Shown here: positions 1 to 11,403 of the stretch, in pieces | Position numbering within the stretch: position 1 is the stretch's first letter | How the letters are laid out: the number at the start of each line of letters is the position of its first letter | Assembly: GCF_900115605.1 (NCBI RefSeq) | Contig: NZ_FOXC01000024.1 | Coordinates: 1-43,027 of the forward strand | Reading direction: 5' to 3' | Length of the DNA: 43,027 nucleotides | Source of the DNA: Halolactibacillus halophilus | GTDB taxonomy: Bacteria; Bacillota; Bacilli; Bacillales; Amphibacillaceae | Position numbers and translations under genes: made by a program | The notes under the pieces: model-generated | Databases searched by the model: none | Seen by the model: only the letters and a program-made list of their open reading frames with translations | Told to the model about the DNA's origin: nothing

Positions 1-38
1 TTATATAAGCGATTTGAAAAAATGGCCTTCATGCCCAT
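1..38 (-). CDS. 5' end of an unidentified protein (partial)
   Basis: Only the first twelve codons lie in the window (MGMKAIFSNRLY), running off the left edge. The start is supported by a purine-rich ribosome binding site (gagaggg, about 8 nt upstream) and by a good promoter at 85-113. The fragment is too short to assign to a family. It is transcribed in the same direction as the pur operon but has its own promoter, after the operon terminator. Confidence 0.55.
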   Translation of the reverse strand, partial: MGMKAIFSNRLY

Positions 39-84
39 GATACACACCCTCTCTTTTTTTGTGACGGTCATTGTTAGTGCTTTA

Positions 85-113
85 ATTATACCATGTGGAA
101 TATATGTTTGTCA
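85..113 (-). promoter_or_regulatory. Sigma-A promoter with extended -10 for the partial gene at 1-38
   Basis: On the minus strand a perfect TATAAT (plus 85-90) is preceded by TGG, an extended -10, and lies 17 nt from a TGACAA -35-like hexamer (plus 108-113). The start point would fall about 40 nt before the ATG at 38. Confidence 0.55.
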
Positions 114-153
114 CTTCAAAAATATTCAAAAATATTCAAAACAAGCAATTCAT

Positions 154-213
154 CACCCACCTAGTGCTGACGCACTTGAGGAAGGTGTCTTCTCGCCTTA
201 ATGCGATAAATGG
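154..213 (-). repeat. Palindromic intergenic repeat, copy A (IS200/IS605 right-end-like)
   Basis: Read on the minus strand it runs TTTATCGC, a 6-nt loop, then GCGAGAAGACACCTTCCTC, then a hairpin (arms around AGTGC/GCACT), ending GGTGGGTG. The first half aligns almost base for base with copies at 14314-14380 and 25661-25731. It lies between the purD terminator and the next promoter. The block A/T-rich tandem repeat at 117-140 (three copies of about 11 nt) is adjacent but looks unrelated. Confidence 0.6.
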
Positions 214-258
214 AGATCCACACGTGCGATTATGCCTTTATGTATATTTAATAACAAT

Positions 259-285
259 AAAAGCAGACCGCTTTGATCTGCTTTT
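259..285 (-). terminator. Intrinsic terminator of the pur operon
   Basis: A 9-bp stem AAAAGCAGA / TCTGCTTTT encloses a 9-nt loop. U-rich sequence follows in both orientations, so it can act bidirectionally. It lies about 50 nt past the purD stop codon. Confidence 0.75.
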
Positions 286-334
286 TTAGTTAGCTCTGAA
301 ACTTTATTGGATTGCTCATAATCTATTGTTTTCG

Positions 335-1585
335 TTAGGCTTTTTCACCAATATCTTTACGGTGGAAAAAATCATCCGTGTGATCAAAGTGCGTTAAATA
401 GCGATATACCGACGCGCGTGCTTCTTTTACCGTTGGCTTAACCGACCCAACAAGTAAGACACGTCCACCGTTTGAGACAAAGGTATCGCCGACTTGTTTT
501 GTGCCGGCATGAATCACGTAACAATCCTCATCTTCTGGAAGTTCTGGTAGAGTAACACCTTTATTATATGCGCCCGGATAACCTTTGGCCGCCACAACCG
601 TGCCAATCGCATAGGCATCTTTAAACGTTAACTGTGGATCGTGACCTTCACTTACTGCTTCAATCACATCAATGAGATCATTTTCTAATAGCGGCAAGAC
701 CACTTGTGTTTCAGGGTCACCAAAGCGTGCGTTAAATTCAATGACTTTAATCCCAGCCTCTGTTTCAATCAGACCCGCATATAATAAACCCGTATACGCT
801 CGCCCTTCTTTCACCATCGCTTTAGCAACAGGTTTAAGTACGTGTTCAATCGTAAAGTCAACCTGACTGTCTGCTAAGTCAGCGAGTGGGCTATACGCCC
901 CCATACCGCCGGTATTTGGCCCTTCATCATGGTCAAATGCCCGTTTATGGTCACGGGCTGGAATCATTGGATAGACGTTTTCACCTTCAACAAACGCGAA
1001 CAGTGAAAATTCTTCTCCGTCTAAAAATTCTTCAATCACGACGCGAGCACCAGAATCACCAAAGCTATGATTGAGAAGCATATCCTCTACCGCATCAATT
1101 GCTTCTTCTTCTGTCATTGCGACAACGACACCTTTACCAGCCGCTAAGCCATCTGCTTTAATGACAATTGGTGCACCTTTTGCCTTAATATAATTAATTG
1201 CTTGTTTGGCATCCGTAAACGTTTCATATTCCGCTGTTGGAACCTGATACTTTTTCATTAAGCCCTTGGTGAAATCTTTACTACCTTCAATGATGGCAGC
1301 TTCTTTCGTCGGACCAAAAATCTTTAAGCCTGCTTCTCTATAAGCATTCACAATCCCTTTGGTTAAAGGGACTTCTGGACCAACGATGGTCCAATCAATC
1401 TGCTTTTCTTTCGCAAAATCAATTAACTGATCAAAATCTGTTTCATTAATATCTACACACGTTGCTTCAAGACTAATCCCAGCATTTCCTGGCGCGACAA
1501 ACACCCCAGCGACGCGAGATGATTTATTCAGTGTTTTTACTAACATATGTTCACGACCACCGCTACCAATCACAAGTACATTCAT
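335..1585 (-). CDS. purD: Phosphoribosylamine-glycine ligase (GARS)
   Basis: This cytoplasmic ATP-grasp ligase joins glycine to phosphoribosylamine with ATP, giving GAR, the second step of de novo purine synthesis. The N-terminal signature MNVLVIGSGGREHMLV is intact. An ATP-grasp core follows, with KADGLAAGKGVVVA near residue 145 and FNARFGDPETQ near 285 for ATP and metal binding. I start at the ATG at 1585, which gives the family's usual N terminus and 416 residues. An in-frame GTG at 1600 would add only five residues and has worse spacing to the GTGGGA binding site. It is the last gene of the operon, 6 to 21 nt after purH depending on the start, and is followed by a terminator at 259-285. 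No anomaly was seen. Confidence 0.97.
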   Translation of the reverse strand: MNVLVIGSGGREHMLVKTLNKSSRVAGVFVAPGNAGISLEATCVDINETDFDQLIDFAKEKQIDWTIVGPEVPLTKGIVNAYREAGLKIFGPTKEAAIIEGSKDFTKGLMKKYQVPTAEYETFTDAKQAINYIKAKGAPIVIKADGLAAGKGVVVAMTEEEAIDAVEDMLLNHSFGDSGARVVIEEFLDGEEFSLFAFVEGENVYPMIPARDHKRAFDHDEGPNTGGMGAYSPLADLADSQVDFTIEHVLKPVAKAMVKEGRAYTGLLYAGLIETEAGIKVIEFNARFGDPETQVVLPLLENDLIDVIEAVSEGHDPQLTFKDAYAIGTVVAAKGYPGAYNKGVTLPELPEDEDCYVIHAGTKQVGDTFVSNGGRVLLVGSVKPTVKEARASVYRYLTHFDHTDDFFHRKDIGEKA

Positions 1586-1606
1586 TTCAGCATGTCCCAC
1601 TTTCTC

Positions 1607-3139
1607 TTAGTGTTTAAAGTGACGCATCTTCGTCATAACCATAGCTAAACCATGCTTATTACACATATCAATTGAATCTTGGTCACGTTTTGAACCACCT
1701 GGTTGAATAATCGCGGTGATGCCACTCAAGGCCGCATTTTCAACGGTATCCGGCATTGGGAAGAATGCATCAGAAGCAAGGGTTGCGCCTTTTGCTTTCT
1801 CACCCGCTTGTTCAATCGCGATTTTCGCCGCCCCGACACGGTTCATTTGACCCGCACCGACACCAACCGTTTTATCCGCTGTCGCAAGGACAATCGCGTT
1901 TGATTTCACATGTTTTACCACTTTCCAACCGAACAATAGCGCTTTTAGTTCTTCTTCTGTTGGCTTGCGGTCGGTCACAACTTCTAAGTCATCCACTGTT
2001 ACCTGACCAGCATCACGGTCTTGGACGAGTAAGCCACCTAAGACACTGACGACTTTCTTTTGATCGGTCGTATCTTTCGTGAAGTCCGTTTCCAGTAGAC
2101 GTAAATTAGGTTTTTCTTTTAAAATCGTTAACGCCTCATCACTAAAGCTTGGTGCGATCACAATTTCTAAGAAAATCGTCTTTAACTGTTCAGCTGTGGC
2201 TTTGTTGACTTCACGGTTTAACGCAACAATCCCACCAAAGATAGAAATCGGATCTGCTTCGTAAGCTTTATTAAACGCCGCTTCGATGGTGTCACCAATT
2301 CCAACACCACAAGGGTTCATATGTTTTAATGCAACCGCGACTGGCTTTTCATCAAATTCTAACGCAATTTCAAGCGCCGCATTTGCATCTTGAATATTAT
2401 TATAGGAAAGTTCCTTACCATTTAACTGTGTGCAGTGCGCAATAGAAGCGCCTTGGTAGTTGGCTTTTTCATAAAACGCTGCTTCTTGATGTGGATTCTC
2501 ACCGTAACGCAGAGATTGTTTTAATTCATAGCTTAGTGATAATGTTTCAGTATCTTTTTCACCCGTCAATGTCACAAAGTACTCCGCAATTAAACTATCA
2601 TAATGCGCCGTATGGCGGAATACTTTTGCTGCGAGTTGTTTGCGCATCTGTTTGTCACTACCTGCTTGTAATGATGTAAGCACCGCATCATAATCAGCTG
2701 GGTCAACAACGACCGTCACATCACGAAAATTTTTCGCCGCCGAACGCAACATGGTCGGGCCACCAATATCAATGTTTTCAATCGCCACTTCTTCTGTGAC
2801 GTCTGGCTTACTAACCGTTTCTTTAAACGGATATAAATTGACGACAACAACATCAATCAAACCAATCTCACGCTCATGTAATTGGGACATATGGTGCTCA
2901 TCATCACGACGAGCAAGTAGACCTGCATGGATCACCGGATGAAGTGACTTGACCCGACCATCTAAAATTTCATCTGAACCGGTAATTTCTGAGACTTGTT
3001 TTGCTTCAAGACCACCGTCATGTAAAGCTTTAAGTGTTCCCCCTGTTGATACAAGCTCATAGCCGAGTTCAATCAAACCTTCGGCAAATGGGACAAGTCC
3101 CGTTTTATCAGATACACTGAGTAATGCTCGTTTTTTCAC
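1607..3139 (-). CDS. purH: Bifunctional AICAR formyltransferase / IMP cyclohydrolase
   Basis: It catalyses the last two steps to IMP: formylation of AICAR with 10-formyl-THF, then ring closure. The N-terminal MGS-like cyclohydrolase domain (about residues 1-145) begins [16 protein letters not shown] and carries LVSTGGT and the GRVKSLHP motif. The transformylase domain follows, with the active-site Lys-His pair in [11 protein letters not shown] near residue 265 and [11 protein letters not shown] near 455. At 510 residues it is of normal family length. It sits between purN (17 nt upstream) and purD and is cotranscribed with them. The start codon ATG at 3139 has a good binding site (AAGGGGGA). 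Confidence 0.97.
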   Translation of the reverse strand: MKKRALLSVSDKTGLVPFAEGLIELGYELVSTGGTLKALHDGGLEAKQVSEITGSDEILDGRVKSLHPVIHAGLLARRDDEHHMSQLHEREIGLIDVVVVNLYPFKETVSKPDVTEEVAIENIDIGGPTMLRSAAKNFRDVTVVVDPADYDAVLTSLQAGSDKQMRKQLAAKVFRHTAHYDSLIAEYFVTLTGEKDTETLSLSYELKQSLRYGENPHQEAAFYEKANYQGASIAHCTQLNGKELSYNNIQDANAALEIALEFDEKPVAVALKHMNPCGVGIGDTIEAAFNKAYEADPISIFGGIVALNREVNKATAEQLKTIFLEIVIAPSFSDEALTILKEKPNLRLLETDFTKDTTDQKKVVSVLGGLLVQDRDAGQVTVDDLEVVTDRKPTEEELKALLFGWKVVKHVKSNAIVLATADKTVGVGAGQMNRVGAAKIAIEQAGEKAKGATLASDAFFPMPDTVENAALSGITAIIQPGGSKRDQDSIDMCNKHGLAMVMTKMRHFKH

Positions 3140-3156
3140 TTAAAATTCCCCCTTGG

Positions 3157-3735
3157 TTATTGTTGAAGTAACGATTGAATCGTCGCTGGATAAAGTTGAT
3201 GCTCAACTACCTGAATCGCGCGTTGTAAATCACCACGCGCGTATGTGTCTGATACTTTTACAGCTTCTTGAGCGATAATACGACCTGTATCCATTCCCTC
3301 ATCGACATAATGAATCGTCACACCTGTTATTTTAACACCAGCATCAAAGGCTTGACCAATCGCATCTAAGCCTTTAAAACTCGGCAAGAGCGAAGGATGT
3401 ATATTGATGATTTTCCCTTCATAGGCGTGAAGGAGCGTTGGACCAACAAGGCGCATATAGCCGGCTAAAATAATAAAATCAGCCTCAGCTTCTTGTAAAG
3501 CTTCCACAATTTCTATTTCAAACACACGCTTATTTGGATATGACTTAGGGTCAAAAACAAATGTTTTCAACCCTTTTCGTTTCGCTTTATCAATGACCGC
3601 ACTTGTTGGAACATCACTCACGACAAGCGTAATGGCTGCGTCAAGTGTGCCCGCTTCAATTGCTAGTTGAATCGCGTCAAAGTTTGACCCGGTACCTGAG
3701 GCGAATACAGCTAAGTGCTTAGTTTTCTTCAACAA
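3157..3735 (-). CDS. purN: Phosphoribosylglycinamide formyltransferase (GART)
   Basis: It transfers a formyl group from 10-formyl-THF to GAR, the third step of the pathway. The sequence has the phosphate-binding start [15 protein letters not shown], the catalytic block [16 protein letters not shown] (Asn-His plus the downstream Asp in VDEGMDTG), and 192 residues, as expected. The start is a TTG; two consecutive TTG codons (3735 and 3732) follow GGAG, so either could be used. The reading frame overlaps the end of purM by 17 nt, which suggests translational coupling. The ATP/formate-dependent alternative PurT is not present here. Confidence 0.95.
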   Translation of the reverse strand: MLKKTKHLAVFASGTGSNFDAIQLAIEAGTLDAAITLVVSDVPTSAVIDKAKRKGLKTFVFDPKSYPNKRVFEIEIVEALQEAEADFIILAGYMRLVGPTLLHAYEGKIINIHPSLLPSFKGLDAIGQAFDAGVKITGVTIHYVDEGMDTGRIIAQEAVKVSDTYARGDLQRAIQVVEHQLYPATIQSLLQQ

Positions 3736-4750
3736 GTCTCACTCCTTCACCTTCGGTGACGGTACCAATATGAAAAGCTTCTGATGTTTGTTCATTTAAA
3801 ATATCTAATGCTAAAAACTTCTCTTCTTCTGCGACAACAACCGCCATACCAATGCCCATATTAAAGACACCAAGCATATCTTCAAATGAAAAGTCTGCTT
3901 GTTTTTGTAGGTAATTAAAAATCGGTAACACGTCCCAGCTACCCTTTAAGATATCCACGCCTAATCCTTCTGGCAACATCCGTGGTAAATTCTCATTAAA
4001 ACCGCCACCCGTCACGTGGCTGAGACCTTTAATCGTTATATGATTTTTTAATTGTTGAATCAGTTTCACATAAATACGGGTCGGTTCAAGGAGCGCTTCA
4101 CCTAAGGTCATACCAAGTTCGTCAACATAGTCAGTTAAACCAAGTTTTTGTTCCTCAATAACTTTTCTTACAAGGGAAAAGCCATTAGAATGCACACCAC
4201 TTGATTTAATCCCAAGGACAACATCGCCTTGTTCGATCGTTTCACCTGTAATCAGGTCAGGCTTATTGCCGATACCAACGGTAAAGCCAGCTAAATCATA
4301 CTCACCCTCTTGATACATCCCGGGCATTTCAGCAGTCTCACCACCAATAAGAGCGGCGCCACTCATCACGCAACCTTCCGCAATACCTTTGACGATTTGT
4401 TCGATTTTTTTAGGTTCATTCTTCCCACAAGCAATATAGTCTAAGAAAAAGAGTGGGTCAGCACCTTGACTAACAACATCGTTAACACACATCGCCACTA
4501 AGTCAATGCCAACGGTATCGTGTTTATTTAACTGAAACGCTAACTTCAACTTCGTTCCAACTCCGTCTGTACCAGAAACTAAGACCGGTTCTTCGTAAGA
4601 CATCGATGATAAATCAAATAGTCCTGCAAAGGCACCCACACCACCGATGACTTCTTGTCGGTTTGTACGCTTAATATGTTTTTTCATTAACTCTACTGCC
4701 TCATATCCGGCATGAACATCGACACCGGCCGATTTATAAATATCGCTCAT
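3719..4750 (-). CDS. purM: Phosphoribosylformylglycinamidine cyclo-ligase (AIRS)
   Basis: It closes the imidazole ring of FGAM with ATP to give AIR. It begins [19 protein letters not shown] and contains the ATP-binding stretch [15 protein letters not shown], then [23 protein letters not shown] and [14 protein letters not shown], all diagnostic of the PurM/PurL fold. I use the ATG at 4750, preceded by GGAGGAGG at ideal spacing. The frame stays open for 29 more codons upstream, but those codons overlap purF and do not resemble PurM. The resulting 343 residues match the family. purF ends 16 nt upstream and purN overlaps its 3' end. Confidence 0.96.
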   Translation of the reverse strand: MSDIYKSAGVDVHAGYEAVELMKKHIKRTNRQEVIGGVGAFAGLFDLSSMSYEEPVLVSGTDGVGTKLKLAFQLNKHDTVGIDLVAMCVNDVVSQGADPLFFLDYIACGKNEPKKIEQIVKGIAEGCVMSGAALIGGETAEMPGMYQEGEYDLAGFTVGIGNKPDLITGETIEQGDVVLGIKSSGVHSNGFSLVRKVIEEQKLGLTDYVDELGMTLGEALLEPTRIYVKLIQQLKNHITIKGLSHVTGGGFNENLPRMLPEGLGVDILKGSWDVLPIFNYLQKQADFSFEDMLGVFNMGIGMAVVVAEEEKFLALDILNEQTSEAFHIGTVTEGEGVRLVEEN

Positions 4751-4766
4751 TAAAAATCCTCCTCCA

Positions 4767-6176
4767 TTATTCTTTACATACTGGATTGATTGATTCTGGA
4801 TAGATTTCTGTTGGGTATTTTCCGGTAAAACATGCATGGCAAATCCCTTGTTCTATCGTATCTTCTATCACGATAGATTTTTCTAATCCTTCGACAGATA
4901 AGAAGGCAAGTGAATCGGCACCAATTTCTTCACACATCTCTTCAATTGAGTAATTTGCCGCAATTAATTCGCCTTTTGTCGAAGTATCAATCCCGTAATA
5001 GCATGGATTAACAATCGGTGGTGAAGCAATGCGCACGTGGACCTCGGCTGCTCCCGCTTCTTTTAGCAAATTAACAATCCGGCGTGAGGTTGTTCCACGC
5101 ACAATCGAGTCATCAATCATCACAACACGTTTGCCTTCGACAATCCCACGTACTGGTGAGAGTTTCATCTTCACCCCTTGTTCGCGTAGTTCTTGCGACG
5201 GCTGAATAAACGTCCGACCGACATAACGATTTTTAACTAACCCAATTTCATACGGAATGCCGGATTTTTCTGAGTAACCAATCGCGGCACTAATACTTGA
5301 ATCTGGTACACCGGTGACAATATCAGCTTCAACCGGTGCTTCTTTCGCAAGTTGTTTTCCCATTACTTTCCGAGAAGCATGAACATTTAAACCATTCACA
5401 TTACTATCCGGGCGTGAGAAGTAGACATATTCCATCGAACAAAGCGTCCGTTTCATTGGTGAACTAAACGTCGTTGAGCGTATTCCTGATTCATCGATTA
5501 CAAGAAGTTCTCCAGGTTTTACTTCACGTTCATATTCTGCTCCAATGAGATCAAACGCACACGTTTCACTCGCAACAACATAGCTATCACCAAGTCGACC
5601 GAGTGATAGCGGCCGAAGGCCGCGCGGGTCTAAAGCAACAAACATTTGATCTTCTGTCAAAATCGTAAACGCATAAGCGCCCTTGATCATACCAAGTGCT
5701 TGTTTAATCGCCTCTTCAAGTGGTAAGTGACCACTGCGTTTGATAAGGTGGGCGACGACTTCTGTATCAGACGTTGTTTGCAGGATACTGCCTTGTGCTT
5801 CTAAGTTTGACTTTAGCGCAAAGGCATTGACTAAGTTTCCATTATGACAAAGTGCAAGACTCGATGTTTGTGAGCGGAAAACGAGCGGCTGCACATTCTC
5901 ATAGCCGCCCCCACCTTGTGTCGTATAACGAACGTGTCCAATCGCACTGCGTCCGGGTAAATTTTTAATTTGTCCTTCACTAAAGACCTCATTGATTAAA
6001 CCGATGCCTTTATGAAGATGAAGAGCCTCTCCATTACTCGTCACAATACCAGCACCTTCTTGGCCACGGTGCTGGAGAGCATGGAGACCATAATAGGTCA
6101 TTTCAGCTGCTTTATCATGGCCAAAGATACCAAAGACACCACATTCTTCATTTAAGCCTTTGATTTCAGCAAGCAT
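4767..6176 (-). CDS. purF: Amidophosphoribosyltransferase (glutamine PRPP amidotransferase)
   Basis: This is the committed step: PRPP plus glutamine give phosphoribosylamine. The start [11 protein letters not shown] followed by CGVFGIFGH matches the Bacillus-type enzyme, whose short propeptide is removed to expose the catalytic N-terminal Cys. The Ntn glutaminase domain occupies about residues 12-240 and the PRTase domain follows, with the PRPP loop [13 protein letters not shown]. Cysteines expected to bind the 4Fe-4S cluster are visible in [14 protein letters not shown] and the CHAC pair near the C terminus. The ATG at 6176 is preferred (AAGGAG 7 nt before it) over an upstream in-frame codon at 6194. 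It overlaps the end of purL by 25 nt. Confidence 0.97.
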   Translation of the reverse strand: MLAEIKGLNEECGVFGIFGHDKAAEMTYYGLHALQHRGQEGAGIVTSNGEALHLHKGIGLINEVFSEGQIKNLPGRSAIGHVRYTTQGGGGYENVQPLVFRSQTSSLALCHNGNLVNAFALKSNLEAQGSILQTTSDTEVVAHLIKRSGHLPLEEAIKQALGMIKGAYAFTILTEDQMFVALDPRGLRPLSLGRLGDSYVVASETCAFDLIGAEYEREVKPGELLVIDESGIRSTTFSSPMKRTLCSMEYVYFSRPDSNVNGLNVHASRKVMGKQLAKEAPVEADIVTGVPDSSISAAIGYSEKSGIPYEIGLVKNRYVGRTFIQPSQELREQGVKMKLSPVRGIVEGKRVVMIDDSIVRGTTSRRIVNLLKEAGAAEVHVRIASPPIVNPCYYGIDTSTKGELIAANYSIEEMCEEIGADSLAFLSVEGLEKSIVIEDTIEQGICHACFTGKYPTEIYPESINPVCKE

Positions 6177-8380
6177 GGGATAGCTCCTTTCCATAAATCT
6201 TCTAATAGTTGCACCGATTCTTCAATCACTGTTTCACCACTAACATTAATGACAAGTTTTTTGTCATCTGTCACGGTTCCGACAACTTCGGCCTCCGGAA
6301 TAAGTGCGGTCACACGGTCAACATTTTCACCCTTTACAGAAATCACGTAGCGTGACTGCGTTTCACTAAAGAGGAGTGATGTTGCGTCACCCTCTAAGTC
6401 AACCGTTGCCCCAAGCGTTGCTTGGTTAAATAACGTTTCACTTAAAGCGACAGAGAAACCACCTTCAGAGATATCGTGTGCCGATTGAATAAGACCTTGT
6501 TCAATCGCCTCAAGTAAAGCGTCACCACGCTTACGTTCAACTTCTAAATCAACTTCAGGTGACTGAGCGAAATACTTGCCTTCTAACACATTTTGAAGTT
6601 CACTACCACCAAATTCTGGTTTTGTTTCACCTATGACTAGAATCACGTCATCCGCTTGTTTCATGTGTTGGGTCGTAATATATTTCGTTGAGCGGATTAA
6701 TCCAACCATGCCGACGATAGGCGTTGGGAAAATCGCTTGATTATTTGTTTCATTATAAAGCGAGACATTCCCGCTAATTACTGGCGTATCAAGAGCAAGG
6801 CAGGCCGCACTCATACCATCAACCGCTTGTTCCATCTGCCAAAAGTTTTCTGGTTTATCTGGGTTACCAAAGTTTAAACCATCCGTGATCGCAAGTGGTT
6901 TCGCACCTGTTGCGTAAATATTACGAGCCGCTTCACTGACAGCAATCTTACCACCGACAAACGGATCTAAGTAAAGGTAGCGCGAGTTACAATCCGTTGT
7001 CATCGCAATCGCCTTATCATAGTCGCGAATTCTAACAACCGCCGCATCAGACCCAGGACTTACGACCGTGTTCGCTTGAACCATTGAATCATATTGATCA
7101 TAAACATATTCTTTACTTGCAATTGTTGGTTGTTGTAAGAGTTGTTTCAACATTCCAGTATAATCATCAACAACGGGGGCGTAAGGAGCCATTTGTTGAA
7201 ATTCTTCGTAATAAGTTGGTACTTTTGATGGCTTATAATAAACTGGCGCATCTTCTGCGAGTGAGTCAACTGGAATATCACAAACGACTTCCCCTTTATG
7301 CAGGAGCCGGAATTGTTTATCCTCCGTCACATGACCAACATTCACCGCTTCTAAACTGTATTTTTTAAAGATATCAACAATTTCTTGTTCACGCCCTTTT
7401 TCAACGACAAGTAGCATGCGTTCTTGAGATTCTGACAGCATCATTTCGTAAGCCGACATGTTCTGTTCACGCTGTGGAATAAGGTCTAAATTCATTTCCA
7501 TCCCCATACCTGCTTTACTCGCCATTTCAGATGCGGATGAGGTTAAACCAGCTGCCCCCATATCTTGCATCCCAACCAGGGCGTCACAATGAATCGCTTC
7601 AAGGCACGCTTCAATGAGGAGTTTCTCCATGAATGGGTCTCCTACTTGCACGTTTGAGCGTTTGCTTTCTGAGTCTTCAGTCAAGTCTTCTGAGGCGAAG
7701 GTTGCCCCGTGAATCCCATCACGCCCAGTTTTTGAACCAACGTATAACACGGTATTACCTAAACCTTTAGCAATCCCTTGTTGAATATCTTTTTTATCAA
7801 TTAAACCAACTGCCATCGCATTGACGAGTGGGTTCCCTTCATAGGAATCATCAAACTGCACTTCACCGCCAACTGTCGGGACACCAACGCAATTACCGTA
7901 ACCGCTAATGCCATGGACGACTTCATCAAAGAGGTATTTAACGCGTGGATTATTCAATGAACCAAAACGCAATGAATTTAGAGAGGCAATGGGTCTTGCG
8001 CCCATAGAAAAAATGTCGCGGATAATCCCGCCAACACCAGTCGCTGCTCCTTGATAAGGTTCAACCGCTGAAGGATGGTTATGACTTTCGATTTTAAAGG
8101 CAATCCCTTGATCATCGCCAATATCAACAATCCCAGCCCCTTCTCCAGGTCCCTGGATGACTTGTGGACCTTCGGTTGGAAATTTTTTTAAAAGTGGTTT
8201 AGATGTTTTATAACTACAGTGCTCGGACCACATCACAGAAAAAATACCGGTCTCGGTGAAGTTTGGGCGACGCCCTAAAATCTGTTTAATTGACTGATAT
8301 TCTTCATCAGTTAAGCCCATTTCACGATAATGATATCCTGTTTCAATTATTTCTGGACTTACTTCACGCGTTTGTTGCAT
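6152..8380 (-). CDS. purL: Phosphoribosylformylglycinamidine synthase, large subunit
   Basis: This ATP-dependent synthetase subunit converts FGAR to FGAM using ammonia channelled from PurQ, with PurS as adaptor. At 742 residues it is the short form that needs separate PurS and PurQ, both encoded just upstream. Visible motifs include [41 protein letters not shown] and the second-half [12 protein letters not shown]. The two halves repeat the PurM-like fold. It overlaps purQ at its 5' end (17 nt) and purF at its 3' end (25 nt), consistent with tight translational coupling. Confidence 0.97.
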   Translation of the reverse strand: MQQTREVSPEIIETGYHYREMGLTDEEYQSIKQILGRRPNFTETGIFSVMWSEHCSYKTSKPLLKKFPTEGPQVIQGPGEGAGIVDIGDDQGIAFKIESHNHPSAVEPYQGAATGVGGIIRDIFSMGARPIASLNSLRFGSLNNPRVKYLFDEVVHGISGYGNCVGVPTVGGEVQFDDSYEGNPLVNAMAVGLIDKKDIQQGIAKGLGNTVLYVGSKTGRDGIHGATFASEDLTEDSESKRSNVQVGDPFMEKLLIEACLEAIHCDALVGMQDMGAAGLTSSASEMASKAGMGMEMNLDLIPQREQNMSAYEMMLSESQERMLLVVEKGREQEIVDIFKKYSLEAVNVGHVTEDKQFRLLHKGEVVCDIPVDSLAEDAPVYYKPSKVPTYYEEFQQMAPYAPVVDDYTGMLKQLLQQPTIASKEYVYDQYDSMVQANTVVSPGSDAAVVRIRDYDKAIAMTTDCNSRYLYLDPFVGGKIAVSEAARNIYATGAKPLAITDGLNFGNPDKPENFWQMEQAVDGMSAACLALDTPVISGNVSLYNETNNQAIFPTPIVGMVGLIRSTKYITTQHMKQADDVILVIGETKPEFGGSELQNVLEGKYFAQSPEVDLEVERKRGDALLEAIEQGLIQSAHDISEGGFSVALSETLFNQATLGATVDLEGDATSLLFSETQSRYVISVKGENVDRVTALIPEAEVVGTVTDDKKLVINVSGETVIEESVQLLEDLWKGAIPCLLKSKA

Positions 8381-9047
8381 ATTGGTCCCTCCAATTTTTA
8401 AGCATTGATGTAAACATCTTTAAACCGTCATCACTTCCAAGTAAACGTTCTGCGGCTCTTTCTGGGTGCGGCATCATACCTAATACATTGCCTTGTTTAT
8501 TAACAATCCCGGCGATATCACGAACTGAACCATTCGGATTATTTTTATACGTAAACACAATCTGCTTATGCTCAACTAATTCAGCTAATGTCTGATCATC
8601 ACAGTAGTAGTTACCTTCTCCGTGAGCGACGGGAACAGAGATAACCTCATTTTTTTCATAGTCAGTTGTAAACAGTGTCTCATTATTGTTGACAACTAAT
8701 TCTTCAAAGTGACAGATGAATTTAAGGTTCTGGTTACGAATCAATGCGCCTGGTAATAGACCTGATTCGAGTAAAATTTGAAACCCATTACACACCCCTA
8801 AAATCGGCGTACCTTTTTTTGCCTCACGGCGCAGTGAGGTGACGATGTCTGATGTTGAAGCAATCGCCCCACAGCGTAAGTAGTCACCATAAGAGAAACC
8901 ACCGGGAATTAGAATCGCATCATAGCCTTCTAGGGCAGCATCTTGATACCAAACAAGTTCGGCCTCAGCACCGAGGGCATCCTTGGCCGCATGATACATA
9001 TCACGGTCACAATTAGATCCTGGAAAAACAATCACCGCAAACTTCAC
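8364..9047 (-). CDS. purQ: Phosphoribosylformylglycinamidine synthase, glutaminase subunit
   Basis: This class I glutamine amidotransferase releases ammonia for PurL. The N terminus [16 protein letters not shown] is typical. The nucleophilic Cys lies in [15 protein letters not shown] (about residue 85), and the His/Glu of the triad lie in [10 protein letters not shown] near the C terminus. Its 227 residues match the family. The 3' end overlaps purL by 17 nt and the 5' end overlaps purS by 4 nt (ATGA), so the three subunits are translated together. Confidence 0.97.
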   Translation of the reverse strand: MKFAVIVFPGSNCDRDMYHAAKDALGAEAELVWYQDAALEGYDAILIPGGFSYGDYLRCGAIASTSDIVTSLRREAKKGTPILGVCNGFQILLESGLLPGALIRNQNLKFICHFEELVVNNNETLFTTDYEKNEVISVPVAHGEGNYYCDDQTLAELVEHKQIVFTYKNNPNGSVRDIAGIVNKQGNVLGMMPHPERAAERLLGSDDGLKMFTSMLKNWRDQYATNA

Positions 9048-9292
9048 TGGGCTACCCCCTCCTCAATCTCATAAGTAAAGTTTTCAATGACTGGGTTGGC
9101 AAGAAGCTTCTCACACATGACATTCACCTGTGCTTCGACGTCTTCATGATCGATAAACATTTCAATCAGTTTTCCTACTCGAACATCATGTACCCCGTCA
9201 TAACCAAGTGTACTAAGTGAGTTTTCAATGGCTTTTCCTTGTGGGTCAAGAACCCCTTCTTTTAACGTTACGTGAATACTTACTTTTGTCAT
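9044..9292 (-). CDS. purS: Phosphoribosylformylglycinamidine synthase, PurS subunit
   Basis: This small adaptor (82 residues) bridges PurL and PurQ in the FGAM synthase complex. It has the characteristic [19 protein letters not shown] start and the [13 protein letters not shown] segment. It is joined to its neighbours by 4-nt overlaps on both sides (purC stop/purS start and purS stop/purQ start). Confidence 0.96.
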   Translation of the reverse strand: MTKVSIHVTLKEGVLDPQGKAIENSLSTLGYDGVHDVRVGKLIEMFIDHEDVEAQVNVMCEKLLANPVIENFTYEIEEGVAQ

Positions 9293-9996
9293 GATAATTC
9301 CTCCAACCGTGATAGTATGATTTGGTACACATCGAGTAAATTTCCTGTCCCTTGTCTAAAGACATCTTTATCTAAATGTTGCTTTGTGTAGCTATCTTCT
9401 AATCGACACGTATCAGGTGAGATTTCATCACTTAGAATTATCTCACCCGCGCTGTTTCTGCCAAATTCAATTTTAAAATCAATTAGGTCTAAATTTATTT
9501 GATGAAAGAAACGTTTCAGTGCGTTATTAATCTTTAGAGTTAGCTCATAAATCTGGTTAAGTTCTTCTTTAGATACATCGGTCAATAAAAAGACATGTTG
9601 GTCATTAATGAGCGGATCATTCAAGGCATCATTTTTATAAAACCATTCTACTAAAGCCGGTTCGAAGACCGCGTCTTCTTTAATTCCTAATCGATTGTTT
9701 AAGCTATACGACGAGCGATTTCTCACAACCACTTCAATCGGTATGATCGATGTTTTATAGACACGTTGGTCGGTATCGTTTAACGTTTCAATAAAATGAT
9801 GAGGAATTGCTTCGGTCGTTAAGTAACGAAAGACGTGGGCAGTAATGAGATTATTGAACCGTCCTTTCCCCGTGAACTGAGCTTTTTTCTTACCATTAAA
9901 GGCAGTTGCATCATCTTTATAACTAAGAATAAGTTCGTCTTCTTTATCTGTTTGATATACTTTCTTAGCCTTACCTTCATAAAGTAGTTCAAGCAT
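9289..9996 (-). CDS. purC: SAICAR synthetase
   Basis: It condenses CAIR with aspartate using ATP to form SAICAR. The sequence has the signature MLELLYEGKAKKVYQT, the block IIPIEVVVRNRSSYSL, DFKIEFGRN and LSDEISPDTCRLED. At 235 residues it is of bacterial monofunctional length. It lies 24 nt downstream of purB and overlaps purS by 4 nt. The ATG at 9996 gives the canonical N terminus. Confidence 0.96.
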   Translation of the reverse strand: MLELLYEGKAKKVYQTDKEDELILSYKDDATAFNGKKKAQFTGKGRFNNLITAHVFRYLTTEAIPHHFIETLNDTDQRVYKTSIIPIEVVVRNRSSYSLNNRLGIKEDAVFEPALVEWFYKNDALNDPLINDQHVFLLTDVSKEELNQIYELTLKINNALKRFFHQINLDLIDFKIEFGRNSAGEIILSDEISPDTCRLEDSYTKQHLDKDVFRQGTGNLLDVYQIILSRLEELS

Positions 9997-10020
9997 GTCA
10001 TCATCCCTTTTCTATTAAAA

Positions 10021-11316
10021 TTAGGCTAAGCCAATACGCTCAAAAATACCGTCAACGTTCTTTAAATGATACGTATAATCAAAACAATCATCAATTTCTG
10101 CTTGGGTGAGAAGCGAGGTAATCGCGTCAACGTCTTCAATCAATGATTTAAACGAAATCCCGTTCTCCCATGCTTTCATCGCATTTGGCTGGACAATATC
10201 GTAAGCCTCTTCACGACTCATCCCTTTATCAATCAACGATAAGAGGACGCGTTGTGAGAAAATGACGCCGTAAGTGCGGTCAATATTACGTTTCATGTTG
10301 TCTTCAAATACGGTTAAGTTTTTCACAATATTGCTGAAGCGATTTAACATATAATTAAGCGTAATCGTCGCGTCAGGAATAATGACCCGCTCTGCGGATG
10401 AATGCGAGATATCACGTTCATGCCAAAGACTCACATTTTCATAAGCTGTCACCATATAGCCACGCATGAGACGGCTCATCCCCGTCATATTTTCCGACCC
10501 GATTGGGTTACGTTTATGGGGCATCGCTGATGATCCTTTTTGACCTTTATTAAAGAACTCTTCCACTTCTCGTGTTTCGGTCTTTTGTAGCCCGCGAATT
10601 TCTGTTGCGAACTTTTCAATCGAGGTCGCAATTAAAGATAACGTCCCGATATACTGCGCATGGCGATCGCGCTGCAATGTTTGTGTTGAGACAGGAGCAG
10701 GGGTGAGACCAAGTTTTTCACAGACATAGTGTTCAACTTTTGGATCAATGTTGGCATAGGTACCAACAGCACCTGAAAGCTTACCTGTTTCAATGACTGC
10801 ACACGCATCATCAAAGCGTTTTAAGTTACGTTTCATTTCTTCATACCATAAGGCCATTTTTAAACCAAACGTCGTTGGTTCAGCATGTACACCGTGTGTG
10901 CGTCCCATCATCACGGTATGCTTATGTTCAATCGCCTTATTTTTTAAAATCTCGATAAAGTTGACTAGATCCTCGCGAATAATTTCATTCGCCTGTTTCA
11001 TTAAATATGACAGGGCTGTATCTACCACATCAGTTGAGGTTAAACCGTAGTGAACCCACTTTTTCTCTTCGCCGACCGTTTCTGACACCGCACGTGTGAA
11101 GGCAACAACGTCATGACGTGTTTCTTGTTCAATTTCAAGAATACGGTCAATATCAAAGCTTGCTTTCTCGCGTAATTTTTTCACATCTTCTGTAGGAATG
11201 ATACCGAGCTCACTCCATGCTTCACAAGCTAATAGTTCCACTTCCAACCATGCTTGATAACGGTTTTCATCTGTCCAAATCCGACCCATCTCTTCGCGTG
11301 TATAACGTTCTATCAT
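10021..11316 (-). CDS. purB: Adenylosuccinate lyase
   Basis: It cleaves SAICAR to AICAR plus fumarate in IMP synthesis and adenylosuccinate to AMP plus fumarate in AMP synthesis. The fumarase/aspartase superfamily signature [15 protein letters not shown] is intact, as are [12 protein letters not shown] (catalytic His) and [14 protein letters not shown]. The 431 residues match Bacillus-type PurB. The ATG at 11316 has AGGAGG 8 nt upstream. Unlike its neighbours it is separated from the upstream gene, purK, by about 148 nt that hold a possible internal promoter and palindrome (11404-11443). That fits a need for purB when IMP synthesis is off. Confidence 0.97.
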   Translation of the reverse strand: MIERYTREEMGRIWTDENRYQAWLEVELLACEAWSELGIIPTEDVKKLREKASFDIDRILEIEQETRHDVVAFTRAVSETVGEEKKWVHYGLTSTDVVDTALSYLMKQANEIIREDLVNFIEILKNKAIEHKHTVMMGRTHGVHAEPTTFGLKMALWYEEMKRNLKRFDDACAVIETGKLSGAVGTYANIDPKVEHYVCEKLGLTPAPVSTQTLQRDRHAQYIGTLSLIATSIEKFATEIRGLQKTETREVEEFFNKGQKGSSAMPHKRNPIGSENMTGMSRLMRGYMVTAYENVSLWHERDISHSSAERVIIPDATITLNYMLNRFSNIVKNLTVFEDNMKRNIDRTYGVIFSQRVLLSLIDKGMSREEAYDIVQPNAMKAWENGISFKSLIEDVDAITSLLTQAEIDDCFDYTYHLKNVDGIFERIGLA

Positions 11317-11403
11317 TCATTTTTCCTCCTGGCATGTCGCTTATTTTTATCTACTGTTTTTTTCTCTACCAAGATCTATTCGTCTCTCTATTTCTTATTC
11401 TCT

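Noticed and set aside
117-140. Three tandem copies of an aaaaatattc-like unit
   Set aside because: Too short and A/T-rich to be a CRISPR or origin; no DnaA-box cluster or spacers nearby.
1756-2049. A 97-codon plus-strand frame opposite purH
   Set aside because: Shadow of the purH coding sequence; low-complexity composition and no start signals.
3719-4837. Longer purM frame starting at 4837
   Set aside because: The extra 29 codons overlap purF, lack similarity to PurM and have a worse start than the GGAGGAGG-preceded ATG at 4750.
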